Position numbers and translations under genes: made by a program. Below the pieces are notes generated by a model, which was not told the origin of the DNA, did not search any database, and worked only from the letters and a program-made list of their open reading frames with translations. Of a stretch of 64,000 bases of DNA, positions 28,801 to 36,422 are shown in pieces (positions within the stretch are counted from its first letter, which is position 1; every line of letters starts with the position of its first letter). Source of the stretch: an uncultured Bacilli bacterium (GTDB lineage: Bacteria; Bacillota_I; Bacilli_A; RF39; UBA660); NCBI GenBank assembly GCA_934149245.1, contig CAKPER010000003.1, positions 1 to 64,000 of the forward strand. Direction: 5' to 3'.

Positions 28801-29327
28801 ATAATGTACAATCTATAATGGGGAATCATGAATTATATGTTACCAAAGGAGTCGAAGCTTTAAGAGAACATTTAGAACAAGTAGGTGCTTATGGTTCGGC
28901 TAAAAGAAATAGTGATTGGACTAGAAAACAATTAACTTCTGAGCAAATAAAAAACTTAACATTATATCCTAAGGCAAAAGAGTTATTGATTGGAAATAAA
29001 AAGATACTATTATGTCATTCAATTAAAGATTTTAATACTGGAAAGTTGTTATATAATACTGATGATTATGATAAAGTATTTCAAGGACATATTCATTTTA
29101 AAAGAAGTGATGGAAATGTTGAAACAGTAAGAGGAGCTGGAATAGGTTCGGAAAATGATCAGTATGATGCTTCTTATATTATTTTAGAAGAAGATGGAGA
29201 TGATTTTAAAATTATTGAAAGAAATATTCCATTTGATAATAAAAATTTAACTCAAAGTATAAATTTAAGTAGTTTAAGTGATGGAGAAAAGAATAAAATT
29301 TATAATTGGGTTGGTGGAAGGAGATAG
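25875..29327 (+). CDS. large repeat protein with C-terminal metallophosphoesterase domain
   Basis: 1150 residues, GTG start with AGGAG at 25861. No signal peptide or membrane helix. Residues ~60-320 hold about ten degenerate repeats built on SLKSDELKLKYL, each a short helix pair, like a HEAT-type solenoid. A long helical middle follows. Residues ~690-880 form an unrecognised domain (motifs LYAHVCSKSES, NFISFSPIS, AETLCIREGLKPKYIILP). Residues ~920-1130 are a calcineurin-like phosphoesterase with all metal motifs: TDSH, LGDNIG, GNHE, LLCHS and FQGHIHF. It is coupled to a 58-residue gene. Probably a cytosolic hydrolase with a protein-binding scaffold; substrate unknown. Confidence 0.75.
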   Translation: MDRVCKDLLDNLENRSSEENFNIFCSLDKQHKIEVLDQVNDYYGFMFVSNLQSKVIMVELLCEVKSDNLKIKCVNDIKFNDYDRVDILCSLESDDLKIKYLNELDGVSKIEIICSLKSDELKCRYIDNYSDNFDDDVAYSSRHAEKYFDKNSIICSLKSDELKLKYFNDFGDSEILCSLGSDDLKLKYFNELYDDYSKVSVIESLKSDILKEKYLNTITLENGYDELDIDYLKSVVIKSFASDELKVKYLENFDLDGVYIVCSLKSDDLKLKYLDSFDDSAGLKRLKIICSFASDELKLKFLDDYNKAGKAEIICSLKSDELKIKNLPKFYGKLKEKIVLSLSSTEKLFDYLQKSNNSELINSLLFSSSSEKQYVVIIDLLFMKDKDYSPELIEKLWDDKLDLEKKIYMVSKISSLSIDDEIIPKIIFLIKYSWGDEVSFIKNFKKVNTFVEKVGISTDEFWKYCVGDVTVFDKISLITDEDNFIRVKNYFFKNIYEKNDSIVNQVKNFINLVKNYDDYKDLCNDVLNNSSQLKNNYKDDILFLFNRNTVMVDFDKPHDLDECSLIRENIKNKYKKSLINVSHLNDEELKDNICKVLFNRDLKSLQKIIDIYGNVEELRKLQFNDRNDPVIVDEIEKMIVYVSFFEEIISLDDRGILEKLASNISNNLDLILDFSLQKNNLEEKYRDLYGLESERGTTKIIKGEASYYSVIDKEKTSKYGVDVYDFSRKEYCLYAHVCSKSESYEDLINGKATLDTNFISFSPISYRNQLYRDYRKNKIIFGYDNVPSDKFIMSSPKNLGSNFFLKRGNIDAHYEVVNRYQRGILETSRASYSNAETLCIREGLKPKYIILPKGKEPTSEELEIAKKYNLKFVITQPNQASINNPEKIPQEYNELEKEDLSNINKLKELRDKLAKYSKKGKKRRIAIMTDSHALFEPTLAILEDARRNGISEIYSLGDNIGTGSNPREVLELLDKYNVQSIMGNHELYVTKGVEALREHLEQVGAYGSAKRNSDWTRKQLTSEQIKNLTLYPKAKELLIGNKKILLCHSIKDFNTGKLLYNTDDYDKVFQGHIHFKRSDGNVETVRGAGIGSENDQYDASYIILEEDGDDFKIIERNIPFDNKNLTQSINLSSLSDGEKNKIYNWVGGRR
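26060..26850 (+). repeat. coding repeat array in the metallophosphoesterase protein
   Basis: About ten copies of a block resembling TGTAGTTTAAAATCAGATGA, irregularly spaced and all in one reading frame, encoding the CSLKSDELK repeat. Confidence 0.8.
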
Positions 29328-29331
29328 TAAA

Positions 29332-29508
29332 ATGAGAGAAATTGTAAATGATTCAGAAATTAAAGAAATAAAAAAAATAGTTGATATTCTTGATCCTGAT
29401 AACAAAATGTTTTTGGATACTAGAGAATATTTAAAGAAACAAGAAAAAACTTCAAAAAAAAGAGTTAAGTATTTTGAACAAAAAAATAATAAAAGAATGG
29501 AAAAATAG
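29332..29508 (+). CDS. small basic protein coupled to the phosphoesterase gene
   Basis: 58 residues from the ATG at 29332, 4 bp after the preceding stop, with GGAAGGAG upstream. Highly charged helix, Lys-rich C-terminus, no known family. The spacing implies co-expression with the 1150-residue protein. Confidence 0.55.
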   Translation: MREIVNDSEIKEIKKIVDILDPDNKMFLDTREYLKKQEKTSKKRVKYFEQKNNKRMEK

Positions 29509-29570
29509 TTATTTAATAATAAAGATTATTTTGCTTTTAGATTATTATAGAGAAATTTTCTGCTTATAGC

Positions 29571-29756
29571 GGTTCTTCGAATTTCGGTGGACCTAGAAAA
29601 AATTAGTTCAAAATAATTGAGCTAATTTTTTTGATAAATAAAAAGACATTGACATACTTCTTTAGTACAATGTTTATATAACAAAAAAATACAAAGTACA
29701 ATATTTCAAAGTATACCTAACTAAATTAAGCCAGGTCCATCGAATTTCGAAGAACC
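29571..29756. mobile_element. MITE copy 1 (186 bp), ISL3-like termini
   Basis: Terminal inverted repeats: GGTTCTTCGAATTTCGGTGG on the left and the complement GGTTCTTCGAAATTCGATGG from the right. It is flanked by a perfect 8-bp direct repeat CTTATAGC (29563-29570 and 29757-29764). No transposase ORF. GG ends and 8-bp duplications fit ISL3-family transposition (known for that family; assignment is inference). A 15-bp hairpin with T-tail lies just inside the left end (29597-29631). The non-genic stretch 29509-29876 otherwise holds only the split terminator and the ecfA1 leader. Confidence 0.85.
29597..29635 (+). terminator. terminator-like hairpin carried inside MITE copy 1
   Basis: AAAAAATTAGTTCAA (29597-29611) pairs with TTGAGCTAATTTTTT (29617-29631), one wobble, 5-base loop, ending in T residues. 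Confidence 0.65.
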
Positions 29757-29876
29757 CTTATAGCAATGGTTAGGAATTTCTCTTTTTTGTTTTAGATGCA
29801 TTTTTATATAATGTAAAAGTTTTTTTCTTGCATAATAGCAAGCTTTACACTATAATACTTGTAGGTCGTGATAATT

Positions 29877-30686
29877 ATGTTTAATGTTATAAGTCTAGAT
29901 AATGTTAGTTTAGCTATGAATAATAAAATGTTATTTTCTAATTTGAATTTAGAAGTAGCATCTGGAAGTTTTGTATCAATTATTGGAAAGAGTAATTCTG
30001 GTAAAAGTAGTTTTGTTAAATTGCTAGCAGGTCTTTTACAATATAGAGGATATATTAATATAAATGGATACTCTCTTGATGATGAAAATATTTCTTCTAT
30101 TAGAAAAGGTGTTAGTGTAGTATTTAGTGATGATTGTAGAGAGTTTTCAAATTTTTTAGTGTATGATATTCTTTCTTTAGAACTTGTTCATATGGGGCTT
30201 GATAGAAAAACGATAGATAAAAAAGTAAGTGATGTTAGCAGTAAATTTTTATTAGACGATATATTGTATACACAAATGGGAGAAATCTCTGAGAGTAGGC
30301 AAGTTTTAGTAATGGTTTTATCTTCGGTTTTATCAGGATGTAATATTTTGATTATGGATGATTGTTTGGATAAAATTATAGATAAAGATAAAAATAAACT
30401 TATGAAATATTTGAAAAAGTTAAAAAAAACAGATGATTTGACTGTTTTAATGACTACTCATGAAATGGAGAATGTACTTTATTGTGATAAAGTGATAGTT
30501 TTAGATGAAGGTAAAAAAGTATATGATGATAGTGTTAGACATTTGTTTGAAGATAGGCAAGTATTGAAAAAATTTGATATAGAAGTACCTTTTGTTGTTA
30601 ATTTGTCATATAGGCTTGTTAAAGAGGGAAGAATTTCTAATATTTGTCTTGATGAGAGAAAGTTAGTTGATGAGTTATGGAAATAG
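29877..30686 (+). CDS. ecfA1: ECF transporter ATPase A1 (partly degenerate)
   Basis: 269 residues from the ATG at 29877. First ATPase of an energy-coupling factor module for vitamin or metal uptake. Walker A is intact (GKSNSGKSS, near residue 37) and the switch His is present (TTHEME). But the LSGGQ signature reads ISESR and Walker B ends in DD (LIMDD) instead of DE. The order ecfA1-ecfA2-ecfT-truA is the conserved Bacillota one. Overlaps ecfA2 by 10 bp. Activity may depend on a composite site with A2, which is more decayed. Confidence 0.85.
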   Translation: MFNVISLDNVSLAMNNKMLFSNLNLEVASGSFVSIIGKSNSGKSSFVKLLAGLLQYRGYININGYSLDDENISSIRKGVSVVFSDDCREFSNFLVYDILSLELVHMGLDRKTIDKKVSDVSSKFLLDDILYTQMGEISESRQVLVMVLSSVLSGCNILIMDDCLDKIIDKDKNKLMKYLKKLKKTDDLTVLMTTHEMENVLYCDKVIVLDEGKKVYDDSVRHLFEDRQVLKKFDIEVPFVVNLSYRLVKEGRISNICLDERKLVDELWK

Positions 30687-31474
30687 AATTAAAAGATATA
30701 TATTATAAAGATAAATTATATAATTTTAATTATAAATTTGTTCAGGGAAAAGTTACTGCTATTATGGGAGATAATCCAAGTAATAGCTTAATTGCTTCTA
30801 TTATTATGGGACAAGTTAGGGATTTTTATGGTAGTGTTTTAGTAGATGGTTTGTATAATTATGATAAGCATAGCTTTTATAAAAATATAGGTTATGTTTC
30901 AGCTTGTCCAGTTAATCAATTTGTGTGTTCTATTGTTAAAGATGAACTTATTATGAAATTAAAAAAATTTAATTATAAACTTGATAAGGTAGATAAAGTT
31001 ATTAATGATGTTTTAAAAATGGTTGATTTGGATGTAGAAATTTTAGAAAGAAAAGTTTTTTCTCTTAGTGACAGCGAAATACTAAAAATTTCACTAGCCA
31101 TGTCTTTGATACTTAATCCTAAGGTGTTGCTTTTAGATAATGTTACAATTTATATGGATTATGAAATGAAACAGAAATTTTTAAGTCTATTTAAGAAATT
31201 AAAAGATAGGTATAATAAGACTATTATTATTATTTCTAATGATATTCAATTTTTATCTTGTATTGTAGATAATTATTTGATAGTAGATAAGGGCTTGGTA
31301 AAGGAAAGTGGTATGTTTAAGGATTTTGTTTTTGAACAGAAAAGGTTAAATAAATATGGAATAAATATGCCAGCAAAATATAAATTTATTGATATTATGA
31401 GTAAATATAAAAAGATTAATAAAAAAGATATTAATAGTATAGATGATTTAGTAGAGGTGATATGTTGTGAATAA
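30677..31474 (+). CDS. ecfA2: ECF transporter ATPase A2-like protein with lost catalytic residues
   Basis: 265 residues of ABC ATPase shape, but key residues are missing. The P-loop reads GDNPSNSLIA with no GK-S/T; the signature is SLSDSE rather than LSGGQ; Walker B is LLLDN, lacking the catalytic Glu; and the switch His is Asn (ISNDIQF). Gene order, length and frame are intact, so this is not a random pseudogene. Probably a structural, non-hydrolysing subunit, or an early stage of loss of the transporter. Confidence 0.8.
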   Translation: MEIELKDIYYKDKLYNFNYKFVQGKVTAIMGDNPSNSLIASIIMGQVRDFYGSVLVDGLYNYDKHSFYKNIGYVSACPVNQFVCSIVKDELIMKLKKFNYKLDKVDKVINDVLKMVDLDVEILERKVFSLSDSEILKISLAMSLILNPKVLLLDNVTIYMDYEMKQKFLSLFKKLKDRYNKTIIIISNDIQFLSCIVDNYLIVDKGLVKESGMFKDFVFEQKRLNKYGINMPAKYKFIDIMSKYKKINKKDINSIDDLVEVICCE

Positions 31475-32177
31475 TAAGAGTAGTATTGTTCATCAATTAA
31501 ATTGGTCATATAAAGTTATATCTGTTTTTCTTTTTATAATCTCTGTTGTGTTTGTAAAACAATCTGTTGGTTTATTTATTGTAAGTTTCTTTTTGTTTAT
31601 TATTATGCTATTTAGTAATATTAGATTTAGAGTTTATTTAAAAAATTTAAATATGTTTAGTATTTTTTTGTTTGTAGTTTTCTTTTTTATTACTATGTTT
31701 AGTTTGAGTTTATATAAGGGAATTTTCATTATAGTTAAATTAATAGATATTATTATGTATGTGTCTGTTATTTCTATTACTAGTAGCTATTATGAACTTT
31801 CTTGTGGCGTTAGAGATATTTTAAATAGATTTGGGCACTTTTTAGATGTTAGTTCTATTTCTTTTAAAGTGGCATCATTTTTAAGCTTTTTTAATTATTT
31901 ATATGAAGAGAGAGAAAGATATAGATTTTGGATGATGGTTAATGGAAAGAGATATAATTTTAGTTTTATAGATAGAATTGATTATTTAATTAAAGAATTT
32001 AGAAATTTATTTTGTAATGTGGTTAGAAAAATTGATAGTAATAAGAATCGTTTGAGTGTAAAGAAATATAATATAGATAGTTATAAGTATAATTATAGGT
32101 TGAATAAATGGAAAAAAACTGATACAATATTGTTAGTAATAAATTTGCTAGTTATGTTTATAGCTTTTATTTATTAG
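31467..32177 (+). CDS. ecfT: ECF transporter transmembrane subunit T
   Basis: 236 residues, GTG start, overlapping ecfA2 by 8 bp. About four or five hydrophobic helices in the first 110 residues and a basic cytoplasmic C-terminal half, as in CbiQ/EcfT. The coupling helices, which in EcfT carry Ala-Arg-type motifs touching the ATPases, read as ERERYRFWMMVNGKRY and are poorly conserved, in step with the decayed ATPases. Identification rests on gene order and shape. Confidence 0.75.
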   Translation: MNNKSSIVHQLNWSYKVISVFLFIISVVFVKQSVGLFIVSFFLFIIMLFSNIRFRVYLKNLNMFSIFLFVVFFFITMFSLSLYKGIFIIVKLIDIIMYVSVISITSSYYELSCGVRDILNRFGHFLDVSSISFKVASFLSFFNYLYEERERYRFWMMVNGKRYNFSFIDRIDYLIKEFRNLFCNVVRKIDSNKNRLSVKKYNIDSYKYNYRLNKWKKTDTILLVINLLVMFIAFIY

Positions 32178-32192
32178 AAAGAGGTAAGTAGT

Positions 32193-32933
32193 ATGAGGTA
32201 TTTTATGACTTTTTCTTATGATGGAAGTGATTTTAAGGGGTATCAGAAACAACCTCGTTGCAGAACTGTACAGGGTGAGCTTGAAAAAGTTTTAAAAAAA
32301 ATAAATGGAGATAAGGAAGTTAGCGTTACAGCATCTGGAAGAACTGATGCTGGTGTTCATGCTATCTCACAAAAGGCACATTTTGATTTAAAAGAAGAAA
32401 TGGAGCCTGCTGATGTAATGAAGAGTATGAATTCTATGTTACCTGATGATATTTATATTAAAAATATTGAACATGTTTCAGATAATTTTCATGCTAGGTT
32501 TAACGCTATTGGTAAGGAATATATCTATCAAATAAATATGGGAGAATATAATCCTCTTGAGAGAAAATATGTTTATCAATATAATAAAAAGCTTGATGTT
32601 GTTGAGATGCAGAGGGCAATGAAATATTTAGAGGGAACACATAGTTTTAAGGCTTTTGTGTGTGCTGATGATGTTAGAGATGATTATGTAAGGACTTTAT
32701 CACAAACTAATATTATTAGGGATTTAAAAGATGTTAGTAAGATTACTCTTGTATTTATTGGCGATGGATTTATGAGATATATGGTTAGAAATATGGTTGG
32801 AACGTTAATTGAGATTGGTGAAGGAAAGAGACGTAGTGAAGAAATTATAGATATAATTAGTAGTGAAGATAGAACAAGAGCTGGGAAGACAGCGGCAGCT
32901 AGAGGACTGTTTCTTAGAAATGTTTTTTACTAA
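32193..32933 (+). CDS. truA: tRNA pseudouridine synthase A
   Basis: 246 residues. Converts U38-U40 of tRNA anticodon arms to pseudouridine. The catalytic Asp is in SGRTDAGVHA; N-terminal MTFSYDGSDFKGYQKQP and C-terminal RYMVRNMVGTLIEIGEGK are also typical. Start has AAAGAGG upstream. Lies 15 bp after ecfT, the usual Bacillota arrangement. Confidence 0.95.
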   Translation: MRYFMTFSYDGSDFKGYQKQPRCRTVQGELEKVLKKINGDKEVSVTASGRTDAGVHAISQKAHFDLKEEMEPADVMKSMNSMLPDDIYIKNIEHVSDNFHARFNAIGKEYIYQINMGEYNPLERKYVYQYNKKLDVVEMQRAMKYLEGTHSFKAFVCADDVRDDYVRTLSQTNIIRDLKDVSKITLVFIGDGFMRYMVRNMVGTLIEIGEGKRRSEEIIDIISSEDRTRAGKTAAARGLFLRNVFY

Positions 32934-32974
32934 TTATATTAGAAAAAATAAGAAAAAATTGAGGCTTGAAATCA

Positions 32975-33877
32975 ATGTTTGATGAATGTAGGCTATGTCC
33001 GAGAGAATGTGGAGTTGATAGAAATAGGAAAGAAGTTGGTGTATGTGGTGCACCTTCTTCTATGGTAATAGCTAGATTTTCTTTACATATGTGGGAAGAA
33101 CCTTGTATTAGTGGAGATAATGGTTCAGGCACAATCTTTTTTTCGGGTTGTAATTTAAAATGTATTTTTTGTCAAAATTATATGATAAGTTCTAAAGTAA
33201 GAGGAACTGTTGTAGATATAGAGCAATTTTCTGATATTTGTTTAAAATTACAAAATAATGGAGCTAATAATATTAATCTTGTTACAGGAGTTATGTATAT
33301 TCCTAAAATTATAGAGGGAATTTTACTTGCTCGGGAAAGTGGGCTTAGTATTCCTATTATTTATAATAGTAGTGGTTATGAGAAATGTTCTAGTATTAAA
33401 CTTTTAGATGGTATTGTAGATGTTTATTTACCTGATTTTAAATATTGGAGTGATGATCTTGCTTTAAAATATAGTAAATGTTGTGATTATAGAGAGAGTG
33501 CTATTAAGGCTATAGATGAGATGTATAATCAGGTTGGAAAAGTTGTATTTGATGATGAGGGAAATATAGTTAAGGGTGTTATAGTTCGGCATTTAGTATT
33601 ACCAGGATGTTTAGAGGATAGTAAGAAAGTATTGAATTACTTATATAATAAATATGGTAATAATATATATATTAGTATTATGAATCAATATACTCCTGTT
33701 AGAAGGGTTAATATTGATAGTTTGGATAGGACACTGCAAAAAAGAGAGTATGATGAGATTATTGATTATGCATATGATTTAGGAATTAGAAATGCTTATG
33801 TGCAAGAAGATGAGACGCAGAAAGAAAGTTTTATACCTGATTTTTTTGTGTTTGATGGACTTGATAATGATAATTAG
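32975..33877 (+). CDS. PflA/COG1313-like radical SAM protein
   Basis: 300 residues from the ATG at 32975; a TTG at 32966 leaves no room for the Shine-Dalgarno GAGG. The radical SAM CX3CX2C motif is CNLKCIFC near residue 60, preceded by a Cys-rich N-terminus CRLCPRECGVDR. This is the layout of the uncharacterised PflA-like (PflX, COG1313) group. It should bind a 4Fe-4S cluster and cleave SAM. Its substrate is unknown. It lies in a run with truA and rluB. Confidence 0.85.
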   Translation: MFDECRLCPRECGVDRNRKEVGVCGAPSSMVIARFSLHMWEEPCISGDNGSGTIFFSGCNLKCIFCQNYMISSKVRGTVVDIEQFSDICLKLQNNGANNINLVTGVMYIPKIIEGILLARESGLSIPIIYNSSGYEKCSSIKLLDGIVDVYLPDFKYWSDDLALKYSKCCDYRESAIKAIDEMYNQVGKVVFDDEGNIVKGVIVRHLVLPGCLEDSKKVLNYLYNKYGNNIYISIMNQYTPVRRVNIDSLDRTLQKREYDEIIDYAYDLGIRNAYVQEDETQKESFIPDFFVFDGLDNDN

Positions 33878-33892
33878 TTTGGAGAGTGTGTT

Positions 33893-34612
33893 ATGGAGAG
33901 AATACAGAAAATAATCGCAGAGCGAGGTTATTGCTCTAGAAGACGAGCTGAAGAGTTGATGCTTGCTGGTAAAGTTAAGGTTAATGGTATGGTAGTGCGA
34001 GAGTTAGGAACAAAAGCTAGTAGTAATGCTTCTATAGAAGTTGAAGGAATTGCGTTAGATAATAATAAAAATTATGAATATTATTTATTATATAAACCTA
34101 GAGGTGTTGTTAGTTCTGTAACTGATGATAGAGGTAGAAAGACAGTTGTTGACTTAATAACTGGTACAGATACTAGAATTTATCCTATTGGAAGGCTTGA
34201 TTATGATACATCGGGACTTATTTTACTTACTAATGATGGTAACCTTGCTAATGGACTTATACAACCAGCGAAAAAAATAGAAAAGTCATATATTGTTAAG
34301 GTGTCTGGAATATTAACTGGTTATGATATAAAGAGACTTAAAGATGGAGTTATTATAGATGGATATAAAACAAGAAGAGCAAAAGTAAAATTAAAAAGTT
34401 CTAATATTAAAAAAAATACTTGTTTGATTGAACTTGTTATAACTGAGGGAAAAAATAGACAAATTAGAAAGATGATTGAGGCTGTTGGTAAGAGTGTTTT
34501 GAAATTAAAAAGAGAAAGATATGCTTTTCTTACTTTGGATGGTCTTAAATCTGGCGAGTATCGAAAGTTATCTAATAAAGAAATTGCTATTTTATATAGT
34601 TTAATTAAGTGA
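33893..34612 (+). CDS. rluB: RluB-family 23S rRNA pseudouridine synthase
   Basis: 239 residues. N-terminal S4 RNA-binding domain (RIQKIIAERGYCSRRRAEELMLAGKVKVNG) followed by the RsuA/RluB catalytic domain with YPIGRLDYDTSGLILLTNDG carrying the catalytic Asp. In Bacillus the RluB enzyme modifies 23S rRNA near the peptidyl transferase centre. RsuA-type 16S specificity cannot be excluded, but RluB is the common form beside this neighbourhood. Confidence 0.9.
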   Translation: MERIQKIIAERGYCSRRRAEELMLAGKVKVNGMVVRELGTKASSNASIEVEGIALDNNKNYEYYLLYKPRGVVSSVTDDRGRKTVVDLITGTDTRIYPIGRLDYDTSGLILLTNDGNLANGLIQPAKKIEKSYIVKVSGILTGYDIKRLKDGVIIDGYKTRRAKVKLKSSNIKKNTCLIELVITEGKNRQIRKMIEAVGKSVLKLKRERYAFLTLDGLKSGEYRKLSNKEIAILYSLIK

Positions 34613-34629
34613 TTTTTAATAAATTGTAT

Positions 34630-34779
34630 ATGTCTTTAGAAGTTGATATTAATGTATTAACTTTTTTTGTTATAAAATTACAATATAATGTATACAATTA
34701 TGATGTATTAGTTAATGAGAAAGTTATTTTTTGTTCTAAAACTATAGACAAAGCTAGAAAAAAGTATTATAATAATTAA
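34630..34779 (+). CDS. possible small protein of 49 residues
   Basis: ATG at 34630 to TAA at 34777 encodes 49 residues (start MSLEVDINVLTFF, end KARKKYYNN) in a 202-bp gap. There is no good Shine-Dalgarno and I know no family, so it may be chance. The residue mix (acidic N-terminus, hydrophobic centre, basic tail) is protein-like. Confidence 0.25.
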   Translation: MSLEVDINVLTFFVIKLQYNVYNYDVLVNEKVIFCSKTIDKARKKYYNN

Positions 34780-34814
34780 CCAATATGTAATTTTGCTCAA
34801 GGAGGACTGATAAA

Positions 34815-36134
34815 ATGGATAGTTATGAAGAAAAAGAACTAAAAAAATTTTTTTGGAAATATGAGCAAGCTTTAAAATATTTAGATTTAGTGATGGAGTC
34901 TTATGTTAGCTCATTAGAAATTAGTGATGAACATAATCCGGTAGAGCATTATAAGGGAAGAATAAAAAATATTGATAGTATTAGAAAAAAACTAGCAAAG
35001 AAAGGTTTTGAATTTACTATTAAAAATATGGAAGAACAACTTCATGATATTGCTGGTATAAGAATTGTTTGTCATTTTAGAAACGATTTAAATGAATTAA
35101 TAGAGATATTTAAGAATAATCCTAATATTTCTGTTGTAGAGGAAGAAGATTATATTACTAATCCTAAAAAGAGTGGATATTTAAGTTATCATATGACGGT
35201 AAAAGTTCCTGTTGTTGATGAGGCGAAAATTGTTATGGTTCCTGCAGAAATTCAGATTAGAACTCTTCTTATGGATTTACCAGCTAGTTTGGAACATAAA
35301 ACAAGATATAAGAAAGAATGGTCTTTACCTAAAGAGATGGATAAAAATATAACAGAAATATCTGAACTTTCCTCACAAGTTGATGAAGAATTAGAAAGAA
35401 GAATAAATAGTCTTATTAATGTTGGTACTAGGACGAAATCGCCTAATTCAATTATTTATGATATGAATTTTAATAATGTTATAAATGACGAAATGATGAT
35501 AAAGTATTCTATGGCTTTAGAAAAATTAAGATATATGATTGAAAGAGAAATTTTTGGAAATAGTAATAAAGATGGTGAAGATATTATTGATAATATTAAG
35601 TTTAGATTGAAAACAAAAAAAAGTACTGTTAAGAAATTATTATCTAAAGGATTTGAGGTAAATGAGGAGAATATTGCAAAAGAACTTAGTGATGTTGTTG
35701 GGGCTAGAATAGTTTGTTCTTTTATAAGTGATATGCCTTCAATTATAGATAAAATTTGTAATTATCCTATGTTGGAGGTAGCAGGATTTAAAGATTATGT
35801 TAATAACCCCAAACCTAATGGTTATTCTAGTTATCATTTATTAGTGTTAGTTCCTATTTATTATAATGGTAATTATGAATATGTAAAAGCTGAGATTCAG
35901 ATTAGAACTAAGGCTATGAATGTTTGGTCTAGTTTACATCATAAGATTTGTTATAAGAAAGAGACTATACCTGAGGTTGAAGAAGAACTTAGAGCATTAG
36001 CTGGTCTTACGAATGAAATAGATCAAAAATATGATGAAATTTATAGAAATGTTAAGGATAATTTAGGGGATGATGTTAAAAACAAGGCTGTTAAAAAATT
36101 AGTTAAAACTATTAATGAAAAGACGCTTTGTTAA
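34815..36134 (+). CDS. tandem RelA/SpoT-type (p)ppGpp synthetase-domain protein
   Basis: 439 residues made of two small alarmone synthetase domains in a row (about 1-205 and 220-439). Domain 1 has HDIAGIRIVCHF, NPKKSGYLSYHM, AEIQIRT and LEHKTRYK, all the expected synthetase features. Domain 2 has SDVVGARIVCSF, NPKPNGYSSYHL and AEIQIRT, but LEH is replaced by LHH. No hydrolase, TGS or ACT domain. Ordinary SAS enzymes (RelP/RelQ) are ~210-260 residues and work as tetramers; this is a covalent dimer. Predicted role is making (p)ppGpp in the stringent response. AGGAGG Shine-Dalgarno. Confidence 0.85.
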   Translation: MDSYEEKELKKFFWKYEQALKYLDLVMESYVSSLEISDEHNPVEHYKGRIKNIDSIRKKLAKKGFEFTIKNMEEQLHDIAGIRIVCHFRNDLNELIEIFKNNPNISVVEEEDYITNPKKSGYLSYHMTVKVPVVDEAKIVMVPAEIQIRTLLMDLPASLEHKTRYKKEWSLPKEMDKNITEISELSSQVDEELERRINSLINVGTRTKSPNSIIYDMNFNNVINDEMMIKYSMALEKLRYMIEREIFGNSNKDGEDIIDNIKFRLKTKKSTVKKLLSKGFEVNEENIAKELSDVVGARIVCSFISDMPSIIDKICNYPMLEVAGFKDYVNNPKPNGYSSYHLLVLVPIYYNGNYEYVKAEIQIRTKAMNVWSSLHHKICYKKETIPEVEEELRALAGLTNEIDQKYDEIYRNVKDNLGDDVKNKAVKKLVKTINEKTLC

Positions 36135-36343
36135 ATAATGCATGTTATACTAGTAACTATTAAGTATTATAAAATCTAATTTTTCCTTTTAAGTATAAAG
36201 TGGATTATAGTGTATATAATTAATGATTATACTAGTTGTTTATATGAAATAAATAGATAAATTATAATTTCTTTCAAAAAAGTTTTAAATTGAAAATAAA
36301 AGTACTGATAAGTTTATTTATGTGATAATTGACATAATTTTAT

Positions 36344-36379
36344 AAAAAGAGAAAATAAAAGAAAATTCTCTTTTTTTTT
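36344..36379 (+). terminator. terminator upstream of the HipA-like gene
   Basis: AAAAAGAGAA (36344-36353) pairs with TTCTCTTTTT (36366-36375), followed by T residues. The rest of the 288-bp gap 36135-36422 is AT-rich without an identifiable feature. Confidence 0.65.
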
Positions 36380-36422
36380 ACAAAAATAAATGATATAATC
36401 TAGATAATAGGATAGTGATAAT

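Larger units (their letters stand above)
29549..29789 (+). terminator. intrinsic terminator split by a MITE
   Basis: AGAGAAATT (29549-29557) and AATTTCTCT (29775-29783, followed by T-run) are perfect complements separated by the element at 29571. Removing the element and one target copy leaves a normal hairpin with a ~30-base loop, so the element inserted into the terminator loop. Confidence 0.65.

Noticed and set aside
29636..29756. TTGACA at 29649 as an outward promoter in MITE copy 1
   Set aside because: No -10 element at a proper distance.
30677..31474. ecfA2 as a pseudogene
   Set aside because: The frame is full length, overlaps both neighbours and has normal start signals; only catalytic residues are changed, so it is called a CDS.
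36220..36255. Possible dif-like XerCD site (TTATATGAAAT) near the skew change
   Set aside because: Only one arm resembles the consensus; the other arm does not, and an AT-rich region gives such matches by chance.
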